Assembly: GCA_947629565.1 (NCBI GenBank)
Contig: CANREG010000001.1
Location: 22,659-86,658 of the forward strand
DNA length: 64,000 bases
Source: an uncultured Lachnospiraceae bacterium
GTDB taxonomy: Bacteria > Bacillota > Clostridia > Lachnospirales > Lachnospiraceae
Direction of reading: 5' to 3'
Under the pieces are notes generated by a model. It was given only the letters and a program-made list of their open reading frames with translations. It was not told the DNA's origin and made no database searches. This document shows positions 25,571 to 33,193 of this stretch, one piece after another. A program made the translations under genes and the position numbers. The stretch's first letter is position 1. Every line of letters starts with the position of its first letter.

Positions 25571-26149
25571 ATGATATTTAACAAAAGTGTATTTAAAAAA
25601 TTCTTGAAAGAGGCCTATAAAGGATATGGTCTCTTGGTTGGGAATAATGACGGAAAGATTATTCTTGCCGGTAGCTGGTGGATAATGACGATGGATAAAG
25701 ATGTATTCAACAAAGACGGAAGGGCGGCATTGGTACAGCTTACAGGTGTATTACCGGAACCAGGAGAATATTGGAGAAGCACCAGCGAGGGGAACCAGAT
25801 AGAGATGCCGCCTGATTATATTAATATTAATGCGGGACAGTACGACATAACAGAACCGTTAAAAAAGACAGCGCTAATATTAGAGATTCCGACCACGGTA
25901 CGGGTATATCAGAAAAAGGATAAAATAGTATGCGTGAATGAGATGGTCGAAATGTTATTGGATCCGTATGCTGTTAACGAAGGAGAGAATGACGCCATCG
26001 AAGGACCATATGATAGAGGCATTGCAAATAATTTATATTGGACAAACGGTCCCTGCCAATTTGTATGTGTCCCGGTTATTTTGGAAAAAGAAGATTACAC
26101 AAAGTTTATAGGAGACATAGGGCAATTAGACATTCCGGTAGCAAGGTAG
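25571..26149 (+). CDS. Hypothetical phage protein
   Basis: 192 residues, starting 1 base after the HNH gene stop. Beta-rich (GYGLLVGNNDGKIILAGSWWIMTM; KKTALILEIPTTVRVYQKK). The layout recalls sliding-clamp-like phage proteins, but I do not recognise a family. It is followed by an 80-base gap with two small hairpins (CCGTTAT...ATGACGG and CCGGTTCCTGG...AGGGACCGG). Confidence 0.55.
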   Translation: MIFNKSVFKKFLKEAYKGYGLLVGNNDGKIILAGSWWIMTMDKDVFNKDGRAALVQLTGVLPEPGEYWRSTSEGNQIEMPPDYININAGQYDITEPLKKTALILEIPTTVRVYQKKDKIVCVNEMVEMLLDPYAVNEGENDAIEGPYDRGIANNLYWTNGPCQFVCVPVILEKEDYTKFIGDIGQLDIPVAR

Positions 26150-26229
26150 CACCGCCGTTATACACCACAATATGACGGTAGACATAGAATCCCGGTTCCT
26201 GGCATCAGGGACCGGAGAAAGGAGACGAA

Positions 26230-26694
26230 TTGAAAGAGGTTAATATATACATATATACGGAACATACAGGTTCACTAAAATCCGGCAGCGGAAAATATCA
26301 TGTCGTATTAGAAACAACGGTAAAGACAAAAAAAGGAACTGCACCGGCCACATTTAAACTGTTTGATTTCTGCCAGGAGATAACACCCAATAAGCTGGAA
26401 TTGACCGCCTTTTCCATGGCCGTTGCGCATATAAAGGAGCCCTGCAGGATATCAGTATACACAGCATCAGAATATATTGTAAATGCTTTTGCCAATGGTT
26501 GGCCGGAAAAGTGGGAGGCCAATAATTATAAGACAAGAGGTAAAGCAATCAAGCATGCTGATATATGGATGGATATTATGGACAAAATCAAAGAACATGA
26601 TATTACTATCCTGTATGCCAAGAAGACGCCATATACAGAATGCCAAAGGCTTGAGCTTAAGCAGGCATTTAGAAAGGAGAAAATGAATGGGTGA
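26230..26694 (+). CDS. RNase H-like fold protein, probably catalytically degenerate
   Basis: 154 residues. The order of elements fits RNase HI: first strand IYIYTEHTGS, then NKLELTAFSMAVAHI (the ELxA Glu), then ISVYTASEYIVNAF and a KTRGKAIKHADIWMDIMDKIKEH segment. In active enzymes the first strand ends in TDGS and the third in TDSxYV; here these Asp positions are Glu and Ala. Catalysis therefore looks lost or altered. TTG start with AAAGGAGA ahead. Confidence 0.55.
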   Translation: MKEVNIYIYTEHTGSLKSGSGKYHVVLETTVKTKKGTAPATFKLFDFCQEITPNKLELTAFSMAVAHIKEPCRISVYTASEYIVNAFANGWPEKWEANNYKTRGKAIKHADIWMDIMDKIKEHDITILYAKKTPYTECQRLELKQAFRKEKMNG

Positions 26695-26827
26695 GTTAGA
26701 GGAAGAATTTTTAGGATATATATGTGATTCTCTATGTAAGCATGCAGCGGAGGACTCGGATTACCTGGTTCAAAAATGTGAGGAATGTCGTATTAAAGAA
26801 TTTATAGAAAAGATAAAGGGGGAGTGA
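26687..26827 (+). CDS. Small CxxC-type phage protein
   Basis: 46 residues (MGELEEEFLGYICDSLCKHA...CEECRIKEFIEKIKGE). Two cysteine pairs suggest zinc binding. It overlaps the previous gene by 8 bases; AAAGGAG lies about 9 bases ahead of its ATG. Confidence 0.6.
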   Translation: MGELEEEFLGYICDSLCKHAAEDSDYLVQKCEECRIKEFIEKIKGE

Positions 26828-26832
26828 ATACA

Positions 26833-27426
26833 GTGATCAGACCTATGATATTTAATACAGAAATGGTGAGGGCTATCATAGACGGAAGAAAAACCGTAAC
26901 AAGAAGATTACGGAAAAACAGTACTAAAAAGCCCATTGAGGTTGGAGATATCATATATGTCAGGGAGACATCTTACTGGGTACCTTGTTACGGATGCAAC
27001 CTCTCTGCAAAAAAAGATTGTTGTACTGTCCCAAAGCCTATTTACAATGAAAAGAAAATGGAATATGGATGCTATATATACAAATCTGATTTTGAGGACA
27101 ACACATATAGTAAATATTATAAATGGAGGCCATCTATTCACATGCCAAGAGAGGCAGCCCGCATCTGGCTCAAGGTTACAGGTGTAAACAAAAAAAGATT
27201 AAAGAACATGACATTGAATGATCTACTGAACGAAGGGGTTGTTCTTAATCCAGAAGTCTTTAATGATCCGGACAATGCGTATATTCAAGCAGTGAATCAG
27301 TTTAGGTTAATCTGGAATTCCACATTGAAAAAAGAGGATATTGATACATACGGATGGGATGCCAATCCATATGTATGGGTGATTGAGTTTGAAGGATGCG
27401 CAAAACCAGAAGGTTGGAATAAATAA
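26833..27426 (+). CDS. ASCH-domain phage protein
   Basis: 197 residues. The start IRPMIFNTEMVRAIIDGRKTVTRR is the hallmark of phage ASCH proteins, followed by VGDIIYVRETSYW and a late VWVIEFE strand. ASCH folds resemble PUA RNA-binding domains. A Cys cluster (CYGCNLSAKKDCC) is inserted. GTG at 26833 is preferred (GGGGGAG 8 bases ahead) over GTG 26824. Confidence 0.75.
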   Translation: MIRPMIFNTEMVRAIIDGRKTVTRRLRKNSTKKPIEVGDIIYVRETSYWVPCYGCNLSAKKDCCTVPKPIYNEKKMEYGCYIYKSDFEDNTYSKYYKWRPSIHMPREAARIWLKVTGVNKKRLKNMTLNDLLNEGVVLNPEVFNDPDNAYIQAVNQFRLIWNSTLKKEDIDTYGWDANPYVWVIEFEGCAKPEGWNK

Positions 27427-27438
27427 AGGATGAGGTCG

Positions 27439-27888
27439 ATGAAACATATATTAGTGCAATATATAGACTTACTTAATGAAAAGGAAGAACTGGAAAAAAG
27501 AATCCAGAAGCTACAGGATAAAAGGGATAGAATTAACAGTGGCGGTAATGTAAGGGATGTTGTAAAGGGCGGAGAAGGCGGCCTGCAGATATATCATCTG
27601 GAGGGATATCCTGTGGCGGATGAAGACGAGGTTTTGTATTTGATAAAGAAAAATATCAGGATATTACAGCAGCGGGAACATGATATTCAGGAGAAGGTAT
27701 TAGATGTAGAGAAATACATTAGTACGATTAATGACAGCCGGATGCGGAGAATGATTACAAAAAAATACATTGAAGGGAAAACATGGTACCAGGTAGCTAA
27801 CGAGATGGGGCCTCTATATACAAAGGACAGCTGCCAAAAGCAGATGGAACGCTTTTTAAAAAAAGAGATTAATAAAAAAATGTCGTGA
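27439..27888 (+). CDS. RinA/ArpU-like late transcription regulator
   Basis: 149 residues. An N-terminal coiled coil (about 10-30: NEKEELEKRIQKLQDKRDR) is followed by a sigma-region-4-like helix-turn-helix at the C-terminus (RRMITKKYIEGKTWYQVANEMG). Proteins with this layout directly before the terminase genes activate late promoters in Firmicutes phages. The last codons lie inside the first copy of a 27-bp repeat whose second copy abuts the candidate late promoter at 28780-28812. Confidence 0.7.
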   Translation: MKHILVQYIDLLNEKEELEKRIQKLQDKRDRINSGGNVRDVVKGGEGGLQIYHLEGYPVADEDEVLYLIKKNIRILQQREHDIQEKVLDVEKYISTINDSRMRRMITKKYIEGKTWYQVANEMGPLYTKDSCQKQMERFLKKEINKKMS

Positions 27889-27897
27889 ATGTCGTGC
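27871..27897 (+). repeat. 27-bp direct repeat, left copy
   Basis: Identical in all 27 bases to 28770-28796. It contains TGTCGTG-AA-TGTCGTG and covers the last codons and stop of the late regulator. The two copies are 899 bases apart and flank the short tyrosine recombinase. Confidence 0.9.
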
Positions 27898-27917
27898 ACT
27901 AAAAAGGGGTGAATGGA

Positions 27918-28478
27918 ATGAATACGGTAGAGCCGATAAGGGACATGAATGTAGTGCTGGATATAGCGGATTATTTAAGGACAGGGAGATATGGGGAACG
28001 GAACTATACACTATGGATGTTCGGCGTTTATTCCGGCTTAAGGGTGTCAGATATCCTCCGTCTTAAAGTGAGAGATGTCAAGAACAAAGATTACGTGTAC
28101 ATCAGGGAAAAAAAGACGGGCAAAGAAAAGAGATTCATTATTAATACAGAACTGAAGACCATTTTGAAAGAATATATTAAGGGAAAGAAAGACTATGAAT
28201 ATCTTTTTGCAAGCCGCTGCAAAATAAACCGTCCCCTCTGCCGCCAACAGGTATATAACATACTAAATGACGCAGCGAAGTATTTTAAGTTAGACAATAT
28301 AGGTACTCACACCATGCGCAAGACATGGGGATATCATATGTACCAGCAGACGCATGATGCTGTCACAATCATGGAGATACTCAATCATGCGGATATAAGC
28401 GTGACACTAAGATATATCGGGATCAATCAAAACAACAAAGACAGGCTGATGCAGGCATTAAAGTATAAAAGATGCTGA
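27918..28478 (+). CDS. Short tyrosine recombinase (catalytic domain only)
   Basis: 186 residues, against about 300 for XerC/D or phage integrases: the core-binding N-terminal domain is missing. All catalytic residues are seen: SGLRVSD (Arg), KKTGKEKR (Lys), HTMRKT (His-x-x-Arg), LNHADISVTLRYIG (His, Tyr). ATG at 27918 has AAGGGG ahead. It is the second of three tyrosine recombinases in this prophage and lies between two 27-bp direct repeats. It may resolve dimers, act on those repeats, or be a regulator-like derivative. Confidence 0.8.
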   Translation: MNTVEPIRDMNVVLDIADYLRTGRYGERNYTLWMFGVYSGLRVSDILRLKVRDVKNKDYVYIREKKTGKEKRFIINTELKTILKEYIKGKKDYEYLFASRCKINRPLCRQQVYNILNDAAKYFKLDNIGTHTMRKTWGYHMYQQTHDAVTIMEILNHADISVTLRYIGINQNNKDRLMQALKYKRC

Positions 28479-28689
28479 AAGATACTAAGAGGGAAGTAAT
28501 TTGTGCAGAATTACAACAATTTATCACAATGAGGTAACTGTCAAATTAAATAAAGAAAATTATATGATTATATATAAGAAGAAACATTTAACATTTTTAT
28601 TGACACAATTATAAGATATGTCAACATTTTTGAAGAGCCAATTTGTACAAATTGCACAAAGTAGGTTCTTTCGGGCAAGAAGCAGGTTT

Positions 28690-28717
28690 GCGGGTCGGGC
28701 GAGCCCCAAAACGGCCC
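28690..28717. other. GC-rich patch, candidate cos region
   Basis: GCGGGTCGGGCGAGCCCC and nearby ACGGCCC form a GC island in a 430-base AT-rich non-coding gap directly before the Nu1-like small terminase. GGG...CCC symmetry and a GpA-type (cos) terminase suit a cohesive-end site. No cut is shown. Confidence 0.3.
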
Positions 28718-28769
28718 AGAGACTAACAAGAATTTTTTTATATTGCCATTTCCACAAAAATGAAAAAAA

Positions 28770-28796
28770 AATAAAAAAATGTCGTGAATGTCGTGC
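28770..28796 (+). repeat. 27-bp direct repeat, right copy
   Basis: Exact copy of 27871-27897, here non-coding and directly upstream of a TATAGT. The tandem TGTCGTG heptamers (28780-28795) occupy the -35 position of that promoter. Confidence 0.9.
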
Positions 28797-28812
28797 CAAA
28801 ATGTGTTATAGT
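28780..28812 (+). promoter_or_regulatory. Candidate activator-dependent late promoter
   Basis: TATAGT (28807-28812) without a normal -35; the -35 zone is filled by TGTCGTG-AA-TGTCGTG, a likely binding site for the RinA-like regulator encoded just upstream. It would drive terminase and the structural genes. Confidence 0.5.
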
Positions 28813-28822
28813 TAAGATGAGA

Positions 28823-28856
28823 GAGGTGCGGTCAAAAAAGACCTGCCTCTTTTTTT
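28823..28856 (+). terminator. Leader terminator before the packaging genes
   Basis: GAGG-tgc-GGTC and GACC-tgc-CTC pair around six A, followed by seven T (28850-28856). It begins only about 5 bases after the expected late start point, so late transcription may need antitermination. A second, perfect hairpin (11-bp stem, loop GGT) lies at 28874-28898 without a T tract. Confidence 0.55.
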
Positions 28857-28923
28857 GCTATGTATTGGCTTTTGGTCTGCATGAGGTTCATGCAGACCAG
28901 CCTCCGTTAGGATGGTGAACAGA

Positions 28924-29484
28924 ATGAACAGCAAAGATACGATTGAGAAGATAGACACAGTGGCCGTATCCAGCAAGGTATTGGCCGATATCATTGGAGT
29001 CAGTGACCGAAGGATCAGGCAGCTAGCAGATGAAGGGATTATAGTCAGAAGCCGCCAGGGAAGATATATATTAAAAGACAGCATACGAAATTACATTGTA
29101 AATTTAAAGGTAGAAAACTCTGCAAAGCAGCAGGAGCATAAAAGAAATTTAGATGAGGTAGAAGACTTAGCCACCGAAAAAGCTAAACATGAACACACCA
29201 AAAGACAGATATCCGAATTGAGATTAGCTTTAATGAAAGGAAAGATGTATGAAGAGGCGGATGTTGAAATGGTTCTGACGGATATGCTGGTTACATTTAA
29301 GCAAAAGCTATTAAGTCTTCCAGCGAAGCTCTCTGCGAGGTTGGAAAACAGAGACAGAGCATATATTAATACAACACTGACGGATGAGATGAATGTGGTA
29401 TTAATGGATTTAGCAAATTATAATCCGGAAGATTTTAAATCAGATAAATATATAGACATAGAGGATGAGGTAGATGAGGACTGA
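28924..29484 (+). CDS. Terminase small subunit (Nu1-like)
   Basis: 186 residues. The N-terminal winged helix-turn-helix (VSSKVLADIIGVSDRRIRQLADEGII) recognises the packaging site, followed by a basic helix region and a C-terminal large-subunit contact. The acidic tail ends EDEVDED. ATG at 28924 has AGGATGGTGA ahead; an in-frame ATG at 28912 is possible. It overlaps the large subunit by 11 bases. Confidence 0.85.
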   Translation: MNSKDTIEKIDTVAVSSKVLADIIGVSDRRIRQLADEGIIVRSRQGRYILKDSIRNYIVNLKVENSAKQQEHKRNLDEVEDLATEKAKHEHTKRQISELRLALMKGKMYEEADVEMVLTDMLVTFKQKLLSLPAKLSARLENRDRAYINTTLTDEMNVVLMDLANYNPEDFKSDKYIDIEDEVDED

Positions 29485-31345
29485 TTTAGATTACAAGACA
29501 GTGATCTTTTTTAAAAAGGTTGCAAAAATATTAGAACCAAGGGAAAAAATGCTGGTTAGCGACTGGGCAGACCGGTACCGGGTATTAACAGCCGGAGAAT
29601 CAGCAGAACCGGGGCGGTGGAATACAGCGAGGGCTGAATACCAAAGAGAGATTATGAATGCGGTCAATGATCCGAATTTGGCTTATTTAACGGTTAAATC
29701 TTCATCACAGGTCGGCAAAACAGAAATGATGCTGAATATGATAGGATATTATATAGAATACGAACCTTCGCCAATACTGGTACTGGTCCCTAATCTGGAC
29801 TTAGCGCAGGATTTTTCAAAAGATAGGCTGGCGCCGATGATTGCATCTACAGGTGTGTTAAAAGATAAGGTTAAGGCGCCGAGAAGCAAGGATAGTGACA
29901 ACACGATTCTGCACAAAAAATTCCCAGGCGGGCACATAACGATTACGGGAGCTAACTCAGCGGCATCATTGGCATCAAGGCCGATCAGAGTCGTATTAAT
30001 GGATGAGATAGACAGATATCCTTTAAGTGCGGGAAGCGAAGGGTCGCCGATTAAACTGGCGGAAAAAAGGACAACAACATTTTGGGATAAGAAAATCATA
30101 AAGATATCAACCCCTACAGTGGAAGGGATATCAGAAATTGAAAAAGAATATCAAAAGGGCACCATGGAGGAATGGAATGTGCAGTGCCCGTACTGTAATG
30201 TATGGCAGCCATACGAATTTAAGAGGATTCATTTTTCTGATATGATGATGGAATGTGTACATTGCCATGAAAAACTAGGGCAGCGGGACTGGCAGGAACA
30301 GCCTCATAAATGGATAGCAGCACATCCGGAGAGGACAGATCATAGGAGCTTCCACATGAATGAATTAACCTCACCATGGGTTCAGTGGAAGAAAATTGTG
30401 AATGAATTTAAAGAAGCAAATGAGGAATTTAAGCGGTATGGTTCGACGGAAAAATTAAAGGTATTTATTAATACGGCGTTAGGCGAAACCTGGGAGGAAA
30501 GAGGAGAAGGAGCGGATGAGCATGAATTAATAAAAAGGAGAGAGGCTTATGAGGCCGAGATTCCGCAGGGCGTGTTATTGATTACGGCCGGAATAGATAC
30601 GCAGGATGATCACTTAGAGGTGGAGGTGGTCGGATGGGGCAAAGGATACGAGAGCTGGGGAATTAGGAAATTTTGTCTCTGGCAAGATCCGGCGTTAGAC
30701 AGTACATGGGAGGAGTTGGAACAGTATATCCACTCAACCACATTTCATTTTCAGGACGGGGGTTGTCTGAATATAGCCGCAGCCTGTGTGGATACTGGTG
30801 GGCATCATACAAATATGGTTTATAAGTTTGTCAGGGATATGGAAAAAAAGCACAGGCCGATATATGGAATCAAGGGGTATGCCAATACACCGGGAATCCC
30901 TCTGCTATATAAAAGGACAAAGGTGGAGATAAAGAACAGGAAGGGACAGGTGACGGATGCGACGCATATCATGATTCTTGGTGTGGATGCCGGCAAAGAG
31001 GACACCGTTGCATGGCTGAATGTCAAGCAGCCAGGACCGAGATACTGCCATTTTCCAAGTGATGAAAAAGCAGGATATGACGACACATATTTTAAAGGGC
31101 TCACGTCAGAAGAAAAAGTAACCAAAATGGTAAAAAACAAATTGAAGATACAATGGGTGAAAAAGAGCGGCGTCAGAAATGAGCCGCTCGATTTGCGTAA
31201 TTATGCATATGCAGCTGTCGAAATGCTGTCGCCTAATTGGGATTTGTTAGAGAAAAAGATTAAGAATGGAATTAATTATATGCAGCCATCAGCTGTAAAG
31301 AAAAAGAAAAAAAGAGGGGTAGTAAGTAAAGGAGTGGAGATATGA
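29474..31345 (+). CDS. Terminase large subunit, GpA family
   Basis: 623 residues. The ATPase has SSSQVGKTEM as Walker A (about 76-85) and VVLMDEIDRYP as Walker B, then a zinc-like CPYC...CVHC pair (about 238-260), and a C-terminal nuclease starting ITAGIDTQDDHLEVEV. GpA terminases cut at cos and drive DNA into the prohead. Full length for the family (lambda GpA is 641). Confidence 0.93.
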   Translation: MRTDLDYKTVIFFKKVAKILEPREKMLVSDWADRYRVLTAGESAEPGRWNTARAEYQREIMNAVNDPNLAYLTVKSSSQVGKTEMMLNMIGYYIEYEPSPILVLVPNLDLAQDFSKDRLAPMIASTGVLKDKVKAPRSKDSDNTILHKKFPGGHITITGANSAASLASRPIRVVLMDEIDRYPLSAGSEGSPIKLAEKRTTTFWDKKIIKISTPTVEGISEIEKEYQKGTMEEWNVQCPYCNVWQPYEFKRIHFSDMMMECVHCHEKLGQRDWQEQPHKWIAAHPERTDHRSFHMNELTSPWVQWKKIVNEFKEANEEFKRYGSTEKLKVFINTALGETWEERGEGADEHELIKRREAYEAEIPQGVLLITAGIDTQDDHLEVEVVGWGKGYESWGIRKFCLWQDPALDSTWEELEQYIHSTTFHFQDGGCLNIAAACVDTGGHHTNMVYKFVRDMEKKHRPIYGIKGYANTPGIPLLYKRTKVEIKNRKGQVTDATHIMILGVDAGKEDTVAWLNVKQPGPRYCHFPSDEKAGYDDTYFKGLTSEEKVTKMVKNKLKIQWVKKSGVRNEPLDLRNYAYAAVEMLSPNWDLLEKKIKNGINYMQPSAVKKKKKRGVVSKGVEI

Positions 31346-31587
31346 GAAAACTGCCGAAACACATGGAAGAAAAAAAGCGCCGTTTACAAAAAAGGTTGCA
31401 ACTATATGAAGAGGCGGAGGAACGCATATTAGCAGGGCAATCTTATACGATTGGTTCCCGATCGCTGACAAGGGCCAATCTTGCCGATGTACAGAAAATG
31501 ATATCTTCTCTGGCATCACAGATTGCCAGTATAGATGCGAACGCCGGGAAAAGAAAAGTAGCAAGAATTATACCAAGGGATTATTAG
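31342..31587 (+). CDS. gpW/DUF6148-like head-tail joining protein
   Basis: 81 residues, overlapping terL by 4 bases (ATGA). The pattern AEERILAGQSYTIGSRSLTRANLADVQKMISSL corresponds to the GpW/DUF6148 core, found between terminase and portal, as in lambda. Likely head completion. Confidence 0.75.
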   Translation: MRKLPKHMEEKKRRLQKRLQLYEEAEERILAGQSYTIGSRSLTRANLADVQKMISSLASQIASIDANAGKRKVARIIPRDY

Positions 31588-31597
31588 GAGGATAAGG

Positions 31598-33193
31598 TTG
31601 AGGTTAAAACAAAACATAGCATTAAAACGAAAAGAACGACAGCTATCCAGAGAATTGCGCATCGTTAAGATGCAGAATGAACTGAAGCTGGAACAATTTA
31701 AGCAGAAGATGACAGATATAAAGCCGGTAAATTATGGATACAGTAACGGCGCAGCATCACATAAAAAAAATAGTTTTAAGGGATGGACTGCTGAATCGGG
31801 AAGCCCGCAGCAGGATATTGACATGAACCTCCATACACTGCGGCAACGCTCAAGGAACGTATACATGGAGGCACCAATTGCGACAGCAGCGATTAAGGCG
31901 AGCAGGACAAACTGCGTCGGAGAAGGCTTGGTACTGAGTCCTAAGGTTAACTATACGGCATTAGGAATTTCAAGAGACGAGGCCAAACAGCTGGAAAAAA
32001 ATATAAGACAGGAATGGAATTTGTGGGCCAAGTCGAAGTATTGTGATATCAAAGGAATAGATACATTTTCAGAGTTGCAGCAGGTGGCATTTCTGTCATG
32101 GTTGATAAACGGAGAATGCTTTGCAGTAATCGATTATGAAGAACCAAAAGCATTTATGCCATATCAGTTGCGGATTAAGCTGATAGAAGCAGACAAGGTA
32201 TCGTCTCCCGGAGAATATGGGGAGTTCGTTGATTTATATAAAAAAAATCATAAGAACGGGAATCGGATCATTAATGGTGTCGAAATCAATAAAAAGGGAA
32301 CCGTTCAAGCATACTGGGTAAGCAATAGCTATCAATATGAGCCGGTTATCAAGAAATGGGTGAGAATTGAAGCTGTTGGCAAAAAAACAGGGAATCCAAA
32401 TATACTGCATATTTTTGAAGCTGAACGCTGCGAGCAGTATAGAGGGGTTCCTTTTTTGGCGCCTGTGTTAGAAAGCATTAAGCAGCTATCCAGATACCAG
32501 GAAGCAGAGATTATGGCCGCTGTGATTAATGGACTATTTACAGTGTTTGTCACAACAGAAGACGGTAGTGAAAATATAGACTTCGCAGGAGTTGAAGATG
32601 AGGATGAGACAGATGATGACGAAAAAAACTATCATCTGGGAAATGGTCTGATTAATTATCTTGCTCCCGGTGAAAAGATAGAGATTGCTGATTCCAAGCG
32701 CCCTAACAATAATTTTGATCCGTTTGTAAAATCGTTTTGCAAATACATTGGAGCTGCTTTAGAAATTCCGGTAGAGGTGCTTTTGTTGGAATTTACAGCT
32801 TCTTACAGTGCGAGCAGGGGGGCATTGCTTCAGGCATGGAAAGCATTCCGAATGAAAAGAAAGTGGTTTGCTACCGATTTTTGTCAGCCGGTATATGAAA
32901 TTTGGCTGGCCGAAGCGGTAGCGAAAGATCGTATTCATGCGCCAGGCTTTTTTGATAATCCGCTAATTAAAGCGGCCTACTGTAATGCAGAATGGAACGG
33001 TCCGGCGCCGGGACAGTTAGACCCGGTAAAAGAGGCTCAGGGCGCCACGCTTAGAATACAGGCGGGATTAAGCACCAGGGAGCGTGAGTGCATTGAAGTC
33101 AACGGCTCTGACTTTGAAGAAAACTGGAGCCAATTGGTGATAGAAACAGAAAAAATGGAAGAGATAGGAGGCAAAAACGATGGGCAAAATTAA
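31598..33193 (+). CDS. Portal protein, lambda GpB-like family
   Basis: 531 residues; the dodecameric channel through which DNA is packaged. A basic N-terminal coiled coil (about 1-40), the motif ARS-like NVYMEAPIATAAIKASRTNCVGEGL, PVEVLLLEFTASYSASRGALLQAW and a C-terminal GAP-like tail are characteristic. TTG start with AGGAGGATAAGG ahead. It overlaps the protease gene by 14 bases. Confidence 0.9.
   Translation: MRLKQNIALKRKERQLSRELRIVKMQNELKLEQFKQKMTDIKPVNYGYSNGAASHKKNSFKGWTAESGSPQQDIDMNLHTLRQRSRNVYMEAPIATAAIKASRTNCVGEGLVLSPKVNYTALGISRDEAKQLEKNIRQEWNLWAKSKYCDIKGIDTFSELQQVAFLSWLINGECFAVIDYEEPKAFMPYQLRIKLIEADKVSSPGEYGEFVDLYKKNHKNGNRIINGVEINKKGTVQAYWVSNSYQYEPVIKKWVRIEAVGKKTGNPNILHIFEAERCEQYRGVPFLAPVLESIKQLSRYQEAEIMAAVINGLFTVFVTTEDGSENIDFAGVEDEDETDDDEKNYHLGNGLINYLAPGEKIEIADSKRPNNNFDPFVKSFCKYIGAALEIPVEVLLLEFTASYSASRGALLQAWKAFRMKRKWFATDFCQPVYEIWLAEAVAKDRIHAPGFFDNPLIKAAYCNAEWNGPAPGQLDPVKEAQGATLRIQAGLSTRERECIEVNGSDFEENWSQLVIETEKMEEIGGKNDGQN

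Noticed and set aside
27918..28478. Short tyrosine recombinase as the fibre-switch enzyme
   Set aside because: No 14-bp fibre site lies near it and a full-length recombinase sits between the fibre sites; the latter is the better candidate.
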